From Fimbriiglobus sp. (lineage in GTDB: Bacteria > Planctomycetota > Planctomycetia > Gemmatales > Gemmataceae): a stretch of 57,517 bases of DNA. The translations under genes were made by a program, and so were the position numbers. The DNA lies in contig JANYHV010000085.1 of the NCBI GenBank assembly GCA_025362195.1, positions 1 to 57,517 on the forward strand. Direction: 5' to 3'. Under the pieces are notes generated by a model that was given only the letters and a program-made list of their open reading frames with translations, did no database searches and was not told the DNA's origin. Positions 27,135-36,502 of this stretch are shown here, in pieces. Each line of letters starts with the position of its first letter. The first letter of the stretch is position 1.

Positions 27135-28520
27135 GTGCCCAGGGCGGACCGGGCACGGCTCGCGCTCGTGGCATTCGAGGAGCGACTCGCGCCGGCGTCC
27201 CTGGCGGCGGCGGTGGCGGACTTCGACGGCGACGGCGTACCCGATCTGGCGGTCGGCCGGAGGGACGGTCGCGTCGCGATTTGCAGCGGGGCCACCGGGG
27301 CGACGCTCCTCGATTTCCGGCCGTTCGACGGGGGCTACCTCGGGCCGGTGGCGGTCGCGGCGGCAGACTTCACGGGGTCCGGGCGGGCCGAACCCGTCGT
27401 CGGGGCCGGGCTCGGCGACGGGCGGGCTGGGCGAATACCACGCCCTCGTCACCGGGCTGAGCGCGACCGTCGCCCCGGCGGGGACGACGCCGTTGACTCC
27501 ACCCGTGCTCCCGCCGCCGCCGGAATTGCCGCCCCCGCCGCCGGGAACTTCGCGGCCGACCTGGCGGGGTTCTCGCGGACCGGCCTGAACGGGACCGACG
27601 TTGGGCGTGGGACGGTCACCGTCGCCGACGGGGTGGCCACGTTCGTCGAAGGCGACTCGTTCCGCGTCGGGCTGGGCGAGGCGTTCGCCGTCCCCGCGAC
27701 TGCGACCGCCGTGACCGTCACGTTCGACGCGCCGGCCTTCGACGCGTCGAGCGTCGGGCGGGTCAAGGACGCCTTCGAGGTCGCCGTGCTGCGGGCCGAC
27801 GGCTCGCCGCTCGCCCTGCCGACCGCCGCCGGCCGCGCCGCCGCGTTCAACTGGACCGAACGCGTCGACCACAACGACGGCCTACGCCGGCGGGGTCGTC
27901 ACGGTCAACCTGAGCGCGATACCGGCCGGGACGCCGGCGTAGCCCGTGTTGCGGCTCGTCAACGACGACGGCGACGCGCGCACTAGCGCCACTGTCCGCC
28001 GCGTCGATCTCGTCGCCGCAACGGCCGCCGCAGCCGGTGTCGCGCTGCTTTCCTTGCGGGCCGCTACCGGCCGCGTGGATTTGGCCCCGCTGACCGACGT
28101 GACGCCGAGTGTCGAGCCGGTCTACGGTTGCACGACGCTCTCCGAGGAGAACACGGTCCTGACGACCGACCTGAGCGTCAAGAATGCCGGGAATTACGCG
28201 GTGGCCGGTAAGCTCGTCGTCGCGGTCGTCAACCTGTCCGACGCGGCGGTCGGCGTTATGAACCCCAACCGCAGCCGCTTCCCCTACGACCTGCGAGTGC
28301 TCGCCGGGCTGATCCACGCCCCGAGGCTCGCGCCCCTCCCGGCCGCGACCGCCGACGTGGGCCGCACTTTCGCCGCGACTGCGCTCGGCGCGGACGTTGA
28401 CGCGCAGGCGATAATCTACCGGCTGGTCGCCGCTCCGGACGGGACCGTGATCGACGGCGTCAGCGGGCGAATCTCCGTCGCGTCGGCCGCGTCGGACATC
28501 GGCACGTTCGACACGTGGTG
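27135..28520 (+). pseudogene. Multiply frameshifted secreted surface protein (FG-GAP / Ig-like repeats)
   Basis: Read across frames, one long protein can be followed: AVADFDGDGVPDLAVGRRDG (FG-GAP), AAADFTGSGRAEPVVGAG; a shift near 27425; GLGEYHALVTGLS and a Pro-rich linker; a shift near 27550; NFAADLAGFSRTGLNGTD and DAFEVAVLRADGSPLALP; a shift near 27875; AGGVVTVNLSAIPAGTPA, then an in-frame TAG at 27940-27942, PVLRLVNDDGDARTSATVR, and an EPVYGCTTLSEENTVLTTDL domain and Ig-like ALGADVDAQAIIYRLVA segment. These modules are typical of giant planctomycete surface proteins. Three frame changes plus a stop make an inactive remnant the best reading. Similarity fades near 28520. Confidence 0.7.
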
Positions 28521-28924
28521 GCGTCCAAGGAAATCGCGGCGGTGCCGCTGGTACTACTATTCGCAAAGTCGGCATGACGAGGATGACCGGAGTCGTCGTG
28601 GTCGCCGACAAGGACCCGCCCCGGAGTCTCGCCTACTCGAAGGCATCAACCTCACGCCCGATCCGCGGGCAGTGAAAGACCGGTTCCTCGCGGACATCCT
28701 CACGCTAGCTTTTTGCCAACTTCGGCGTCGGGGTCGGATCGATTCCCTGAGAGTGGCCGACGCGCGCGACCGCCCAAACCAGCGACCTCTGACATCTAAC
28801 AGTAGTTACAAGTTGGTCGTCGTGCGTTGGTCGTGGCTTGAACGGTCGAAGGGTTGCGGATAGAACTTGAGAGTTGTCGGCATAGCTTCCGTGTCGAATC
28901 AATCAGGTGGCCTCAGAACTCCCC
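28521..28924. other. Region upstream of rnpA, no supported gene; rpmH absent
   Basis: About 400 bp between the surface-protein remnant and rnpA. The frames crossing it have no recognisable domain. I specifically looked for the ribosomal protein L34 gene that normally precedes rnpA, and no MKRTxQPS-like sequence is present in any frame. The promoter for rnpA should lie here but is not obvious. Confidence 0.5.
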
Positions 28925-29278
28925 ATGACTCCCACGTTCACCTTGCCGAAATCCCGGCGGCTCAAGACGCCGGCGCAGTTCCAGGCGGCTTACGGCCGGA
29001 AGCGGTCGGCGGCCGACGGGTGCCTGATCGTGTACGCCTGCGAGCACGACTTCCCGGGGCCGCGGCTCGGCGTGTCGGTGTCGAAGAAGGTCGGCAACGC
29101 CGTCAACCGCAACCGGTACAAGCGGCTGTTCCGCGAAGCCTTCCGGCTCGTCCAGCACCAGTTGCCGAACGCCGACTACGTACTGATCCCGCGGCCCGGG
29201 CCGACGCCGACGCTCGACGAGTTCAAGGCGTCGCTGGTCAAGGTCGCGGGGCAAGCCTTCCGCAAGCTGTCGCAGTGA
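28925..29278 (+). CDS. rnpA: Ribonuclease P protein component
   Basis: 117 residues from the ATG at 28925 (a GTG at 28907 is an alternative). It opens TFTLPKSRRLKTPAQFQAAY and holds the RNR signature VSVSKKVGNAVNRNRYKRLFREAFR that binds P RNA. The protein assists the catalytic RNA in 5' maturation of tRNA precursors. The stop codon overlaps the GTG start of yidD (GTGA), so the two are translationally coupled. The usual rpmH upstream partner is missing. Confidence 0.95.
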   Translation: MTPTFTLPKSRRLKTPAQFQAAYGRKRSAADGCLIVYACEHDFPGPRLGVSVSKKVGNAVNRNRYKRLFREAFRLVQHQLPNADYVLIPRPGPTPTLDEFKASLVKVAGQAFRKLSQ

Positions 29279-29526
29279 CGGCCGCCCTGCGAGCGGTGGT
29301 CCGCCTGCCCGGCGTCGCCCTGTCGATGGTGCTGATCCTGGGCGTGCGGGCGTACCAGTGGTGCGTCCGGCCGTTCCTGCCGCCGGCGTGCCGGTTCGAG
29401 CCGGGGTGCAGCGAGTACTTCATTCTGGCGGTCCGCAAGCACGGCCCGGTGTACGGCGGGGCGAAGGGCGTGTGGCGCGTCTGCCGGTGCGGGCCGTGGA
29501 GCGCCGGCGGGTACGATCCGCCTTGA
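29275..29526 (+). CDS. yidD: Membrane protein insertion efficiency factor YidD
   Basis: 83 residues starting at a GTG that overlaps the rnpA stop. The family core is complete: GVRAYQWCVRPFLPPACRFE, then PGCSEYFILAVRKHG and GVWRVCRCGPWSAGGYDPP, including the conserved Cys residues. YidD is a small amphipathic membrane-associated protein that helps YidC-dependent insertion. Its gene normally sits between rnpA and yidC. Here yidC does not follow; the next gene is a polytopic GT-C-like protein. Confidence 0.94.
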   Translation: MTAALRAVVRLPGVALSMVLILGVRAYQWCVRPFLPPACRFEPGCSEYFILAVRKHGPVYGGAKGVWRVCRCGPWSAGGYDPP

Positions 29527-29588
29527 CCGTACCTCGCGAGTCGCCGTAAACTCCGCGGACTTCCACAACCGAAGCCGCGGGGGGCGTT

Positions 29589-31097
29589 ATGGGCATCGAT
29601 TGGGTTCGCCGGGCGACGTTGACGCTGATGATCGTGGCCGTGGCCCTCGGCGTGGCACTGCGGGTGCAGGCGTTCGCCCGCAACCCGTCGTTCTGGATCG
29701 ACGAGGCGATGCTCGCGCTCAACGTCGTCCACAAGCCGATCCCCGAACTGTTGCAGCCGCTCGACCTGAACCAGGGTGCCCCGGTCGGGTACCTGGTCGC
29801 CAGCAAATTGATGATGCGGGCCTGCGGGAACAGCGAGTCCACCTTCCGCGTCATTTCGCTCGCCGCCGGGCTGGCCGGGTTGTTGATCTTCGCCCGGTTC
29901 GTCCACGCCGCCCTGCCCGAAGGCGCGGCCCGCCTGGGCACGTCGCTGTTCGCCCTGTCGCCGTACCTGGTCAGTTACTCGGCGGAGTTCAAGCAGTACG
30001 AACTCGACGCGGCCCTCGCCGTCGGCCTGATGCACGCCGCGCGGCCGGTCTGGCTCGGCACGGCGACCGTCGGCCGGCAACTCTGGCTGGCGGTCGCGGG
30101 GATGGTCGCCGTCTGGTTCTCCCACCCGGCCGTGTTCGTCCTGGCCGGCGTCGGCGCGGCGGTCGGCGTCGAAGCCCTGTGCGGCGGGGACCGGCGGGCG
30201 ATCCTCAGTCGCGTCGCCATCGGGGCGGCGTGGGCGGCGAGTTTCGCCGTCTGCTGGCTCGGGTTCACCCGCAAGCTCGGCATGAACCCGTACCTGCTCG
30301 ACTACTGGGCCGGCCAGTTCGCCCCGCTCCCGCCGACGCGGCCGGGGGACTTCGCCTGGATCGCGCACCACTGCCTCGAACTCTTCGACAAGCCCGGCGG
30401 GTTCGCGTCCAGCGACTTCGGCGCGGGCGGCCTCGCGGCCCTGTGCTGGTGCCTCGGCGTCGTCGCCTTACGCAAGGAAGAGCGGCCACTCCTCATCGCG
30501 GTGACGCTGCCGTTGTTGCTGGTCTTCTTCGCCTCCGGGTTGAAGAAGTACCCGTTCGCCGGCCGGCTGATGCTCTTCGCCGTGCCGATGCTCCTCGTGC
30601 TGGTGTCCCGCGGGGCGGCGGTGCTCGTCGAGCGCGTCCGCGGCCTGTCGCCGTGGCTCGCGCCGCTAGTCGTCGGCCTGCTGCTTCTGCCCGGCATCGC
30701 CGAGTGCTGGTGGCACGTCAAAGTGCCGTTGCACGCCGAGGAGGCGCGCGAAGTCGTCCGGCAACTCGAAGCGGTTCACCAGCCGGGCGAGGCGGTTTAC
30801 GTGTACTACGGGGCCGTCCCGGCGTTCGCGTATTACGCCTGGCCGGGGCCGATCCCGCGCGAGGACGTGACCCTCGGCGTCGAGAACCGCAACGGCGACG
30901 CCCGCCGCTTCCACGACGAACTCCGGCCGCTGTTGGCCGAGTCGCGGGTCTGGGTCGTCCTGGCCCACCGGCAGAAGTCCGAGGAGGCGGCGATCCGGGC
31001 GTACCTCGACGCCAGCGGCCGGTGTACCGAAGTCGCCCGCCGGACCGACGCGATCCTCCTCCGGTACGAGTCGCGCACGCTCGTCGGCCGGCGGTAA
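29589..31097 (+). CDS. Polytopic GT-C / GT39-like membrane glycosyltransferase
   Basis: 502 residues with about ten membrane spans (LTLMIVAVALGVALRV, LVSRGAAVLVERVRG flanked by spans, LAPLVVGLLLLPGIAE). The first luminal loop carries NPSFWIDEAMLALNVV, matching the acidic D-E motif of GT-C enzymes that use polyprenyl-phosphate sugars (ArnT/PMT-like), and the second EFKQYELDAALAVGL resembles the EFKxYxxD motif seen in planctomycete DUF-type GT39 proteins. A soluble C-terminal domain of about 110 residues follows. It probably transfers a sugar to an envelope acceptor. Donor and acceptor are unknown. Confidence 0.78.
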   Translation: MGIDWVRRATLTLMIVAVALGVALRVQAFARNPSFWIDEAMLALNVVHKPIPELLQPLDLNQGAPVGYLVASKLMMRACGNSESTFRVISLAAGLAGLLIFARFVHAALPEGAARLGTSLFALSPYLVSYSAEFKQYELDAALAVGLMHAARPVWLGTATVGRQLWLAVAGMVAVWFSHPAVFVLAGVGAAVGVEALCGGDRRAILSRVAIGAAWAASFAVCWLGFTRKLGMNPYLLDYWAGQFAPLPPTRPGDFAWIAHHCLELFDKPGGFASSDFGAGGLAALCWCLGVVALRKEERPLLIAVTLPLLLVFFASGLKKYPFAGRLMLFAVPMLLVLVSRGAAVLVERVRGLSPWLAPLVVGLLLLPGIAECWWHVKVPLHAEEAREVVRQLEAVHQPGEAVYVYYGAVPAFAYYAWPGPIPREDVTLGVENRNGDARRFHDELRPLLAESRVWVVLAHRQKSEEAAIRAYLDASGRCTEVARRTDAILLRYESRTLVGRR

Positions 31098-31172
31098 AAC
31101 CCGGTCGGTCCCGTCGCACCGGTCGGGACGCTCGGGGCGGGCGTAGAATGCGCCGGCGCGCGGCGGAACGAC

Positions 31173-31201
31173 TTGACCGAGTCCGCCGCCGCGGATAGGC
31201 T
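31173..31201 (+). promoter_or_regulatory. Candidate sigma70-type promoter
   Basis: TTGACC (31173-31178) and TAGGCT (31196-31201) are separated by 17 bp, giving a predicted start near 31208, 24 nt upstream of the exported protein at 31232. The -35 matches 5 of 6 consensus bases and the -10 matches 3 of 6, including the key A2 and T6. Confidence 0.45.
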
Positions 31202-31231
31202 CGCCGTAACGCTCGACACTGAGGACCGACG

Positions 31232-31978
31232 ATGCGACTCCGACTTTTGACGGCCGCACTGGCACTCGGCGTCTCCGCGGGGACCGTTTCCGCCCAGTCG
31301 CAGTACCGCCCGGTCGAGCCGATCGCCCTGCCGCTCGACCGCGCCGGCGTCTGGACGTTCCACTTCGCGTACACCCCGCCGCGGACCCTCGTCGTGGACA
31401 CGCCGAAGGGCAAGAAGTCGGTCTGGTACATGGTCTATCAGGTCTGGAACAAGTCCGACACGCCGCAACGGTTCGTGCCCGAGTTCGAACTGGTCACCAA
31501 GGACGGCCAACTCCGCGCCTACCTGGACGAGCCGTTCCCGGCCATCACGGCGGCCATCCGCAAGATCGAAGACCCGACCGGCGAGTTGAAGTTGCAGACC
31601 TCGACGGGCATCGCCAAGGACAAGATCCCGGTCACCAAGGCCGACTCCGTCCCCCGCGCCGTGTACGGCGTCGCCGTCTGGGTAGACGCCCCCGAGAAGT
31701 CGTCGGCGACGAACAATTTCAGCGTGTACGTGACAGGCCTGTCGAACGGCCTCGCCGTGCAGGAGCGCGACGGCGGGGCGGAGAGCGTCAGCCGGAAGAC
31801 GCTGCAAATCGACTTCACCCGGCCGACCGACGCCGCGCGGGCCGGGGCCGACGACATCCGCACGAACGACAACAACGGCCTCGGGTCGGAAAAGTGGGTC
31901 TACCGCGTCGTCCCCGCCGACAAGGCCGTCGTGCCCGGCGAAGCCAAGGCCGAGCCGAGGAAGGACGCCCCGAAGTAA
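31232..31978 (+). CDS. Exported protein of unknown function
   Basis: 248 residues with a clear signal peptide (LLTAALALGVSAGTVSAQS). The mature part looks beta-rich: AGVWTFHFAYTPPRTLVVDT, VWYMVYQVWNKSDTPQRFVP and TNNFSVYVTGLSNGL. It ends in a charged Lys/Glu/Pro tail (GEAKAEPRKDAPK). The YMVYQVWNKSD segment resembles Ig-like exported domains of planctomycetes, but I do not recognise a named family. It stands alone, convergent with the methyltransferase gene 8 nt away. Confidence 0.75.
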   Translation: MRLRLLTAALALGVSAGTVSAQSQYRPVEPIALPLDRAGVWTFHFAYTPPRTLVVDTPKGKKSVWYMVYQVWNKSDTPQRFVPEFELVTKDGQLRAYLDEPFPAITAAIRKIEDPTGELKLQTSTGIAKDKIPVTKADSVPRAVYGVAVWVDAPEKSSATNNFSVYVTGLSNGLAVQERDGGAESVSRKTLQIDFTRPTDAARAGADDIRTNDNNGLGSEKWVYRVVPADKAVVPGEAKAEPRKDAPK

Positions 31979-31986
31979 CGTGCCCG

Positions 31987-33156
31987 TTACCCGCCGACTT
32001 TCTCCGCGAGGATCGCCGTCAGGCGGTCCTCGTAGCGCGTCAGGATCAGGTCACGGGCCAGCGTGCCGCGCACCTTTAACGCCCGCCGCACTTCGTCCGC
32101 GTCCAGATTCCCCCCCCGCTTCAAGATCGTCAGCCGGCCCACGTCGTGCTCGGCGAGTGCCGCCGTCACCCGCCTGGCGTCCCACGGCAACGCCGCGATC
32201 ACGCGGTACGCCGTGGCGAACGGCGACGGGGTCAGCGCGTCGGCCGTGAGCATCGCCAGGCCCGGGTCGTACTGCCGCCCGCCGACGGTCGCCGCCAACG
32301 CCGCGAGCAGGTCGCCGCGACTGATCGTCGCGTCCGGGTCGAGGACGTAGTCCCCCAGTGCGCCGAGGTCGCAGTACGCCCCGGCGACGCCGGTCAGCGT
32401 GTCGCCCGACGGCAGCAAGGTCGCGCGGGTGCCGGCGGTGACGAGCGGGCCGAACCAGAAGACGCACTCTTTCAACTCGCCGCGGACGCTGACGAACTCG
32501 GCCTCGGCGTGGGCATACCGCGCCAGGTCTTCCCGCGGGATGCCCGGCGCGAGCTTGGCGGCCCACGGGAAGCCGGCCGGGAAGCGGCGTTCGAGCGCCG
32601 GCAGCGGCGGCTCGCACTGCTCGACGCCCAGCACCCGCCGCCCGCCGCCGCGCCGGCCGGGGTCCACGAAGGCCGCGTCGAAGCCATTGAGGTCGAAGGT
32701 CAGCGCGTCGCCGACGACGGCCCGGCCCGGCAATCCGGCGGCGTCCGAATTCGCTTGCGTTAGCGCGACCATGACGGTGTCGCGGTCGAGCGCCACCACG
32801 TCGCGCCCGGCGGCCGCGAGTGCCAGCGCGTCCGCGCCGAGGCCGCAACAGAGGTCGGCGACGCGGGCGTAGGGGGCGAAGCGCTTGGCCCGGTGGGCCG
32901 CCGTCGCGTCGCCGCTGGCCATCTCGTAGGCGTCGCGGGTGAACAGCATCCGCCCCGCGTCGGCGAACTTACCGGTCGCCTTCGCCCGCAACAACGTCTG
33001 GTCGAGCGCGGCCCGCGCCAGGTCGGCCGGGAAGCGCTTGCGCAGGCGGTCGAAGGCGGCGGGGTAGCTCACGTCCGTCGGCCGGAGGTCCGCTGCCGCG
33101 GCCAGGGCGTCGGTGCCGGCCGGCGTGAGCAGTCGGTGCAGGGTTTCAAGCGTCAT
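31987..33156 (-). CDS. Class I SAM-dependent methyltransferase with THUMP-like domain
   Basis: 389 residues. The SAM-binding motif VADLCCGLGADALALAAAG lies near residue 98, an acidic second strand (VVALDRD) follows, and a FVDPGRRGGGRR motif stands where N/DPPY would be. The C-terminal part (DVGRLTILKRGGNLDADEVRRALKVRG) fits the THUMP-like extension of a bacterial methyltransferase family of unknown substrate. Because of the RNA-binding THUMP-like end, an RNA substrate is plausible but not shown. It is divergent from the epimerase-like gene at 33250. Confidence 0.85.
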   Translation of the reverse strand: MTLETLHRLLTPAGTDALAAAADLRPTDVSYPAAFDRLRKRFPADLARAALDQTLLRAKATGKFADAGRMLFTRDAYEMASGDATAAHRAKRFAPYARVADLCCGLGADALALAAAGRDVVALDRDTVMVALTQANSDAAGLPGRAVVGDALTFDLNGFDAAFVDPGRRGGGRRVLGVEQCEPPLPALERRFPAGFPWAAKLAPGIPREDLARYAHAEAEFVSVRGELKECVFWFGPLVTAGTRATLLPSGDTLTGVAGAYCDLGALGDYVLDPDATISRGDLLAALAATVGGRQYDPGLAMLTADALTPSPFATAYRVIAALPWDARRVTAALAEHDVGRLTILKRGGNLDADEVRRALKVRGTLARDLILTRYEDRLTAILAEKVGG

Positions 33157-33249
33157 CCCGTCAGTCTAGGCTTGCCGCCGGTCGCGTCCCGACTCAGAAT
33201 GCTCGGACACGGATCGACGACCCCTCTCCTCCCCACCCGGGCGACGCGC

Positions 33250-34104
33250 ATGAAGATCGGAATGAACCTCCTCCTCTGGACCGGCCTCGTCGGCGAGTCC
33301 GACTTCCCGACCATCGCCAAGATCAAGGCGGCCGGCTACGACGGCGTCGAAGTGCCGCTCTTCGACGGCGACGCCAAGCACTACAAGGTGCTCCGCGCCG
33401 AACTCGACCGCCAGGGCTTGGCCTGCTCGACGGTGACGGTCATGAACCCCGACACCAACCCGATCAGCCCCGACGCCGGGGTGCGGGCCAAGGCGGCGGA
33501 GCGGCTGAAGTGGGCCATCGACATGAACTACATTCTCGGCAGTTACGCGATGGTCGGCCCGTACCACAGCCCGCTCGGCGTCTTCTCCGGGGCCGGCCCG
33601 ACGGCCGACGAGAAGGCCCGCGCCGCCGACGTGTTGCGCCCCGCCGCCGAACTGGCGAAGCAAGCCAACTTGACGCTGGCGATCGAGTACCTGAACCGCT
33701 TCGAGTGCTACTTCCTGACGACCGCCGCCGACGCCGTGGCCCTGGTCAAGGCGGTCGATCACCCGAGTTTCCGCTGCATGTACGACACCTTCCACGCCCA
33801 CATCGAGGAGAAGAGCCAGGCGAGCGCGATCAAGACGGTCGCCCCGGTCATGGCCCACGTCCACATTTCCGAGAACGACCGCGGCACGCCGGGCACCGGG
33901 CAAGTCCGCTGGGACGAGGCCTTCCAGGCGATCCGCGACACCGGGTACGACGGCTGGTTCGTCATCGAAGCCTTCGGCCGCGCCCTGCCGGACCTCGCCG
34001 CGGCGACCCGCGTCTGGCGCGACCTGTTCCCGTCCCCCGACCAGGTGGTCAACGACGGCATCAAGTTCATCCGCGACAAGTGGGCGGCGACCAAATCGCG
34101 GTAA
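33250..34104 (+). CDS. Sugar phosphate isomerase/epimerase, D-tagatose 3-epimerase type
   Basis: 284 residues from the ATG at 33250. The AP-endonuclease-2-like TIM barrel shows the metal ligands of ketose 3-epimerases: Glu146 (LAIEYLNRFE), Asp179 (CMYDTFHAHIEE), His205 (AHVHISENDRGTPGTG) and Glu240 (WFVIEAFG), in the spacing seen in D-tagatose/D-psicose 3-epimerases. It probably interconverts C3 epimers of a keto-sugar with a divalent metal in the cytoplasm. The upstream open frame (from 32893) lies antisense to the methyltransferase and is not used. Confidence 0.9.
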   Translation: MKIGMNLLLWTGLVGESDFPTIAKIKAAGYDGVEVPLFDGDAKHYKVLRAELDRQGLACSTVTVMNPDTNPISPDAGVRAKAAERLKWAIDMNYILGSYAMVGPYHSPLGVFSGAGPTADEKARAADVLRPAAELAKQANLTLAIEYLNRFECYFLTTAADAVALVKAVDHPSFRCMYDTFHAHIEEKSQASAIKTVAPVMAHVHISENDRGTPGTGQVRWDEAFQAIRDTGYDGWFVIEAFGRALPDLAAATRVWRDLFPSPDQVVNDGIKFIRDKWAATKSR

Positions 34105-34147
34105 CCGTGCTTCCCCGACCCGGGCGGCCGGCACTATCCTGAGCCGC

Positions 34148-36502
34148 ATGGACGCCCCCGCCAAGAAGTTCGACGCCGACCTGGGCGAACTCGCCGACCT
34201 GTCGCGGCGGGTCGTCTACTTCCCCGTGCGGCACCACAGCCCGGCCGGGGCGAAGCTCGTCCGCGACGCCATCGACCGCGTCCGCCCGGACGCCGTACTG
34301 ATCGAGGGGCCGAGCGACTTCAACGACCGCGTCGGCGAGTTGATGCTGCCGCACCGGCCGCCCATTGCCGTCTACAGTTACCTCGTCGTTCGCAGCCCCG
34401 ACCCGTTCGTGTCCGACCGCCGGCAGGGGGTCTACTACCCCTTCTGCGAGCATTCGCCGGAGTGGCAAGCCGCGCGCCACGGCCACGCGAACGCGGCGGC
34501 CGTGCGCTTCATCGACTTGCCGTGGGCCGACCTTGCCGGAGTCGAGGAGCCGACGCCGGCCACGCCGACGAACCGCTACGCCGACCGCGCCGCCGGCGGC
34601 AACCCCTACGTCCGCGAGGTGTGTACCCGCCTCGGCGTCGAGAGCTTTCACGACGCCTGGGACACGCTGTTCGAGATCGAGCCGGACACGGAGTTGATCG
34701 ACTACCTGTGCCGCGCCCACCGGCTGTGCGCGACGATGCGGCTCGTCGAGGGCCACACGTCGCCGGGCGACGCTGCGCGGGAACTGCACATGGCTCGGCA
34801 CGTCCGCGCCGCGTTGGCGGAGTTCGCCGGTCCGGTGCTGGTCGTCACCGGCGGGTACCACTCGTTGGGGATACTCGAACTGCTCCGCCGCGAGACGTTG
34901 CCCGAACCGGAGGCTTCGACCCTGCACGTCGAGGACCGCGGCATCGCGTTAACGCCGTACTCGTTCGAGCGGCTGGACAGCCTCACCGGGTACAACGCCG
35001 GGATGCCGAACCCCGGCTTCTACCACCAACTCTGGCACGCCCAGGCCCGCGGCGAGACGCAGGTCCACAAGCTGCTGATGCGCGAAGTCGTCGGCAAGTT
35101 GCGGGCGAAGCGTCAGCCGGTGTCGAGCGCCGACCTGATCGCCGCGGAGGTCACGGCCCAGGCACTGGCGGCGGTTCGGGGGCACGCCCGCGTCTGGCGC
35201 ACCGACTGGCTCGACGGCCTAACCGCGTCGCTCATCAAGGACGACACTCTACCCGGCGTCACGCACCCGATCCTCGCCGCCATCAACGAAGTCCTCCGCG
35301 GCGGCGAGCGCGGGCAACTCGCCGAGGGCACGCAACTCCCGCCGCTGGTGGCCGACGTGCGCCGGCAGCTCGACGCCCACGACCTCACTCCGGCGGTCAG
35401 TGGCCGCGACGTGAAGGTTGACTTGGCGGACGCGGCGGGGCGGGACCGGAGCCGGGTCATGCACCGCGTTCGCACGCTCGAAGTGCCGGGGTTCACGCTG
35501 ACGAACGACGTGATGGCCGGGCGCAGCAAACTCGAATTCGTCGAGACGTGGCGGGTCGCGTGGTCGCCGGAGTGTGACGCCAGTGTCATCGAGAACAGCC
35601 GCTACGGGGCGACCCTCGTCGAGGCGGCGACGGCCAAGCTCGGCGAGCGTGCGGCGGCGGCCCAGCGCGACGCGAAGGCGGCCGCGCAACTGCTCTTCGA
35701 CGCCGCGCTTGCCGGGCTGGACGCATTGACGGAAGAACTCCTCGCCGTGGTCACGCAACTGGTCCGCACCGACGGCGACTTCGTCAACGTCAGCGGGGCA
35801 CTCGGCCGCGTCCTGTTCCTGTACCACTACGACCCGGTGCTGGGCGTCACCGGCCGCGCCGACGTGGCCGGGCTACTGTGGGAGACTTTCGACCGCTCCT
35901 TGTGGCTGCTCGAAAGCCTGGGCCAGTCGCGCGGCCTCGAAGTGGCTGTCTTCGCCGGCGTCCGCGACATCCTCGACACCTTCGAGCGCTGCGAGGCCGC
36001 GTTGGGCCTGAACGGCGACGACCTGCGGGACGTGTTCCGCCGCGTTGCCGCCGACCGGGGGCAAAGTCCGGGCGTCCGCGGGGCCTGTCTCGGCGGCTCG
36101 TGGGTGCTGCACGACACCGACGGCGACACCGTCACCGCCCGGCTGCAAGAGTTCGCCGACCCCGAACACCTGGGCGACTTCCTCGCCGGCCTGTTCGCGT
36201 TAGCCCGCGAGCAGGCGCAACGGCAGCGGCCGCTGATTCAGGCAATTCACGCGGTGCTGAACGGCTTCGACCTCGACCAGTTCCTGGCGGCGTTGCCGGC
36301 GTTGCGGCTGGCGTTCACCTTCTTCACGCCGCGCGAGAAGCACAAGCTCGCGGTGACGTTGCGCGACCTGCTCGGCCTCGCCGGCGCGCCGGAGACGGCG
36401 GCGCTGGCGGTCAGCGCCGAGACGGCGATGCAGGCGCTCGTGCTCGAAGACCGGCTGACGACCTTGGCGAAGACTTACGGCCTGCGGGGGTTCGACTCAT
36501 GA
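34148..36502 (+). CDS. DUF5682 family protein
   Basis: 784 residues. The N-terminus matches DUF5682: YFPVRHHSPAGAKLVRDAI, then RPDAVLIEGPSDFNDRVGEL and a GGYHSLGILELLRRE motif. RHHSP plus LIEGP and GxxH resemble the His/Glu active-site motifs of TIKI/TraB/EreA-like proteins, so a hydrolase activity is possible (inference). The remaining two thirds is helical with Arg/Ala-rich stretches. The start is preceded by TATCCT at 34135-34140, which would give a nearly leaderless message. Its stop overlaps the VWA gene by ATGA. DUF5682 and VWA genes are known to occur with a MoxR-type AAA ATPase and a SWIM protein; no ATPase is adjacent here. Confidence 0.85.
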   Translation: MDAPAKKFDADLGELADLSRRVVYFPVRHHSPAGAKLVRDAIDRVRPDAVLIEGPSDFNDRVGELMLPHRPPIAVYSYLVVRSPDPFVSDRRQGVYYPFCEHSPEWQAARHGHANAAAVRFIDLPWADLAGVEEPTPATPTNRYADRAAGGNPYVREVCTRLGVESFHDAWDTLFEIEPDTELIDYLCRAHRLCATMRLVEGHTSPGDAARELHMARHVRAALAEFAGPVLVVTGGYHSLGILELLRRETLPEPEASTLHVEDRGIALTPYSFERLDSLTGYNAGMPNPGFYHQLWHAQARGETQVHKLLMREVVGKLRAKRQPVSSADLIAAEVTAQALAAVRGHARVWRTDWLDGLTASLIKDDTLPGVTHPILAAINEVLRGGERGQLAEGTQLPPLVADVRRQLDAHDLTPAVSGRDVKVDLADAAGRDRSRVMHRVRTLEVPGFTLTNDVMAGRSKLEFVETWRVAWSPECDASVIENSRYGATLVEAATAKLGERAAAAQRDAKAAAQLLFDAALAGLDALTEELLAVVTQLVRTDGDFVNVSGALGRVLFLYHYDPVLGVTGRADVAGLLWETFDRSLWLLESLGQSRGLEVAVFAGVRDILDTFERCEAALGLNGDDLRDVFRRVAADRGQSPGVRGACLGGSWVLHDTDGDTVTARLQEFADPEHLGDFLAGLFALAREQAQRQRPLIQAIHAVLNGFDLDQFLAALPALRLAFTFFTPREKHKLAVTLRDLLGLAGAPETAALAVSAETAMQALVLEDRLTTLAKTYGLRGFDS

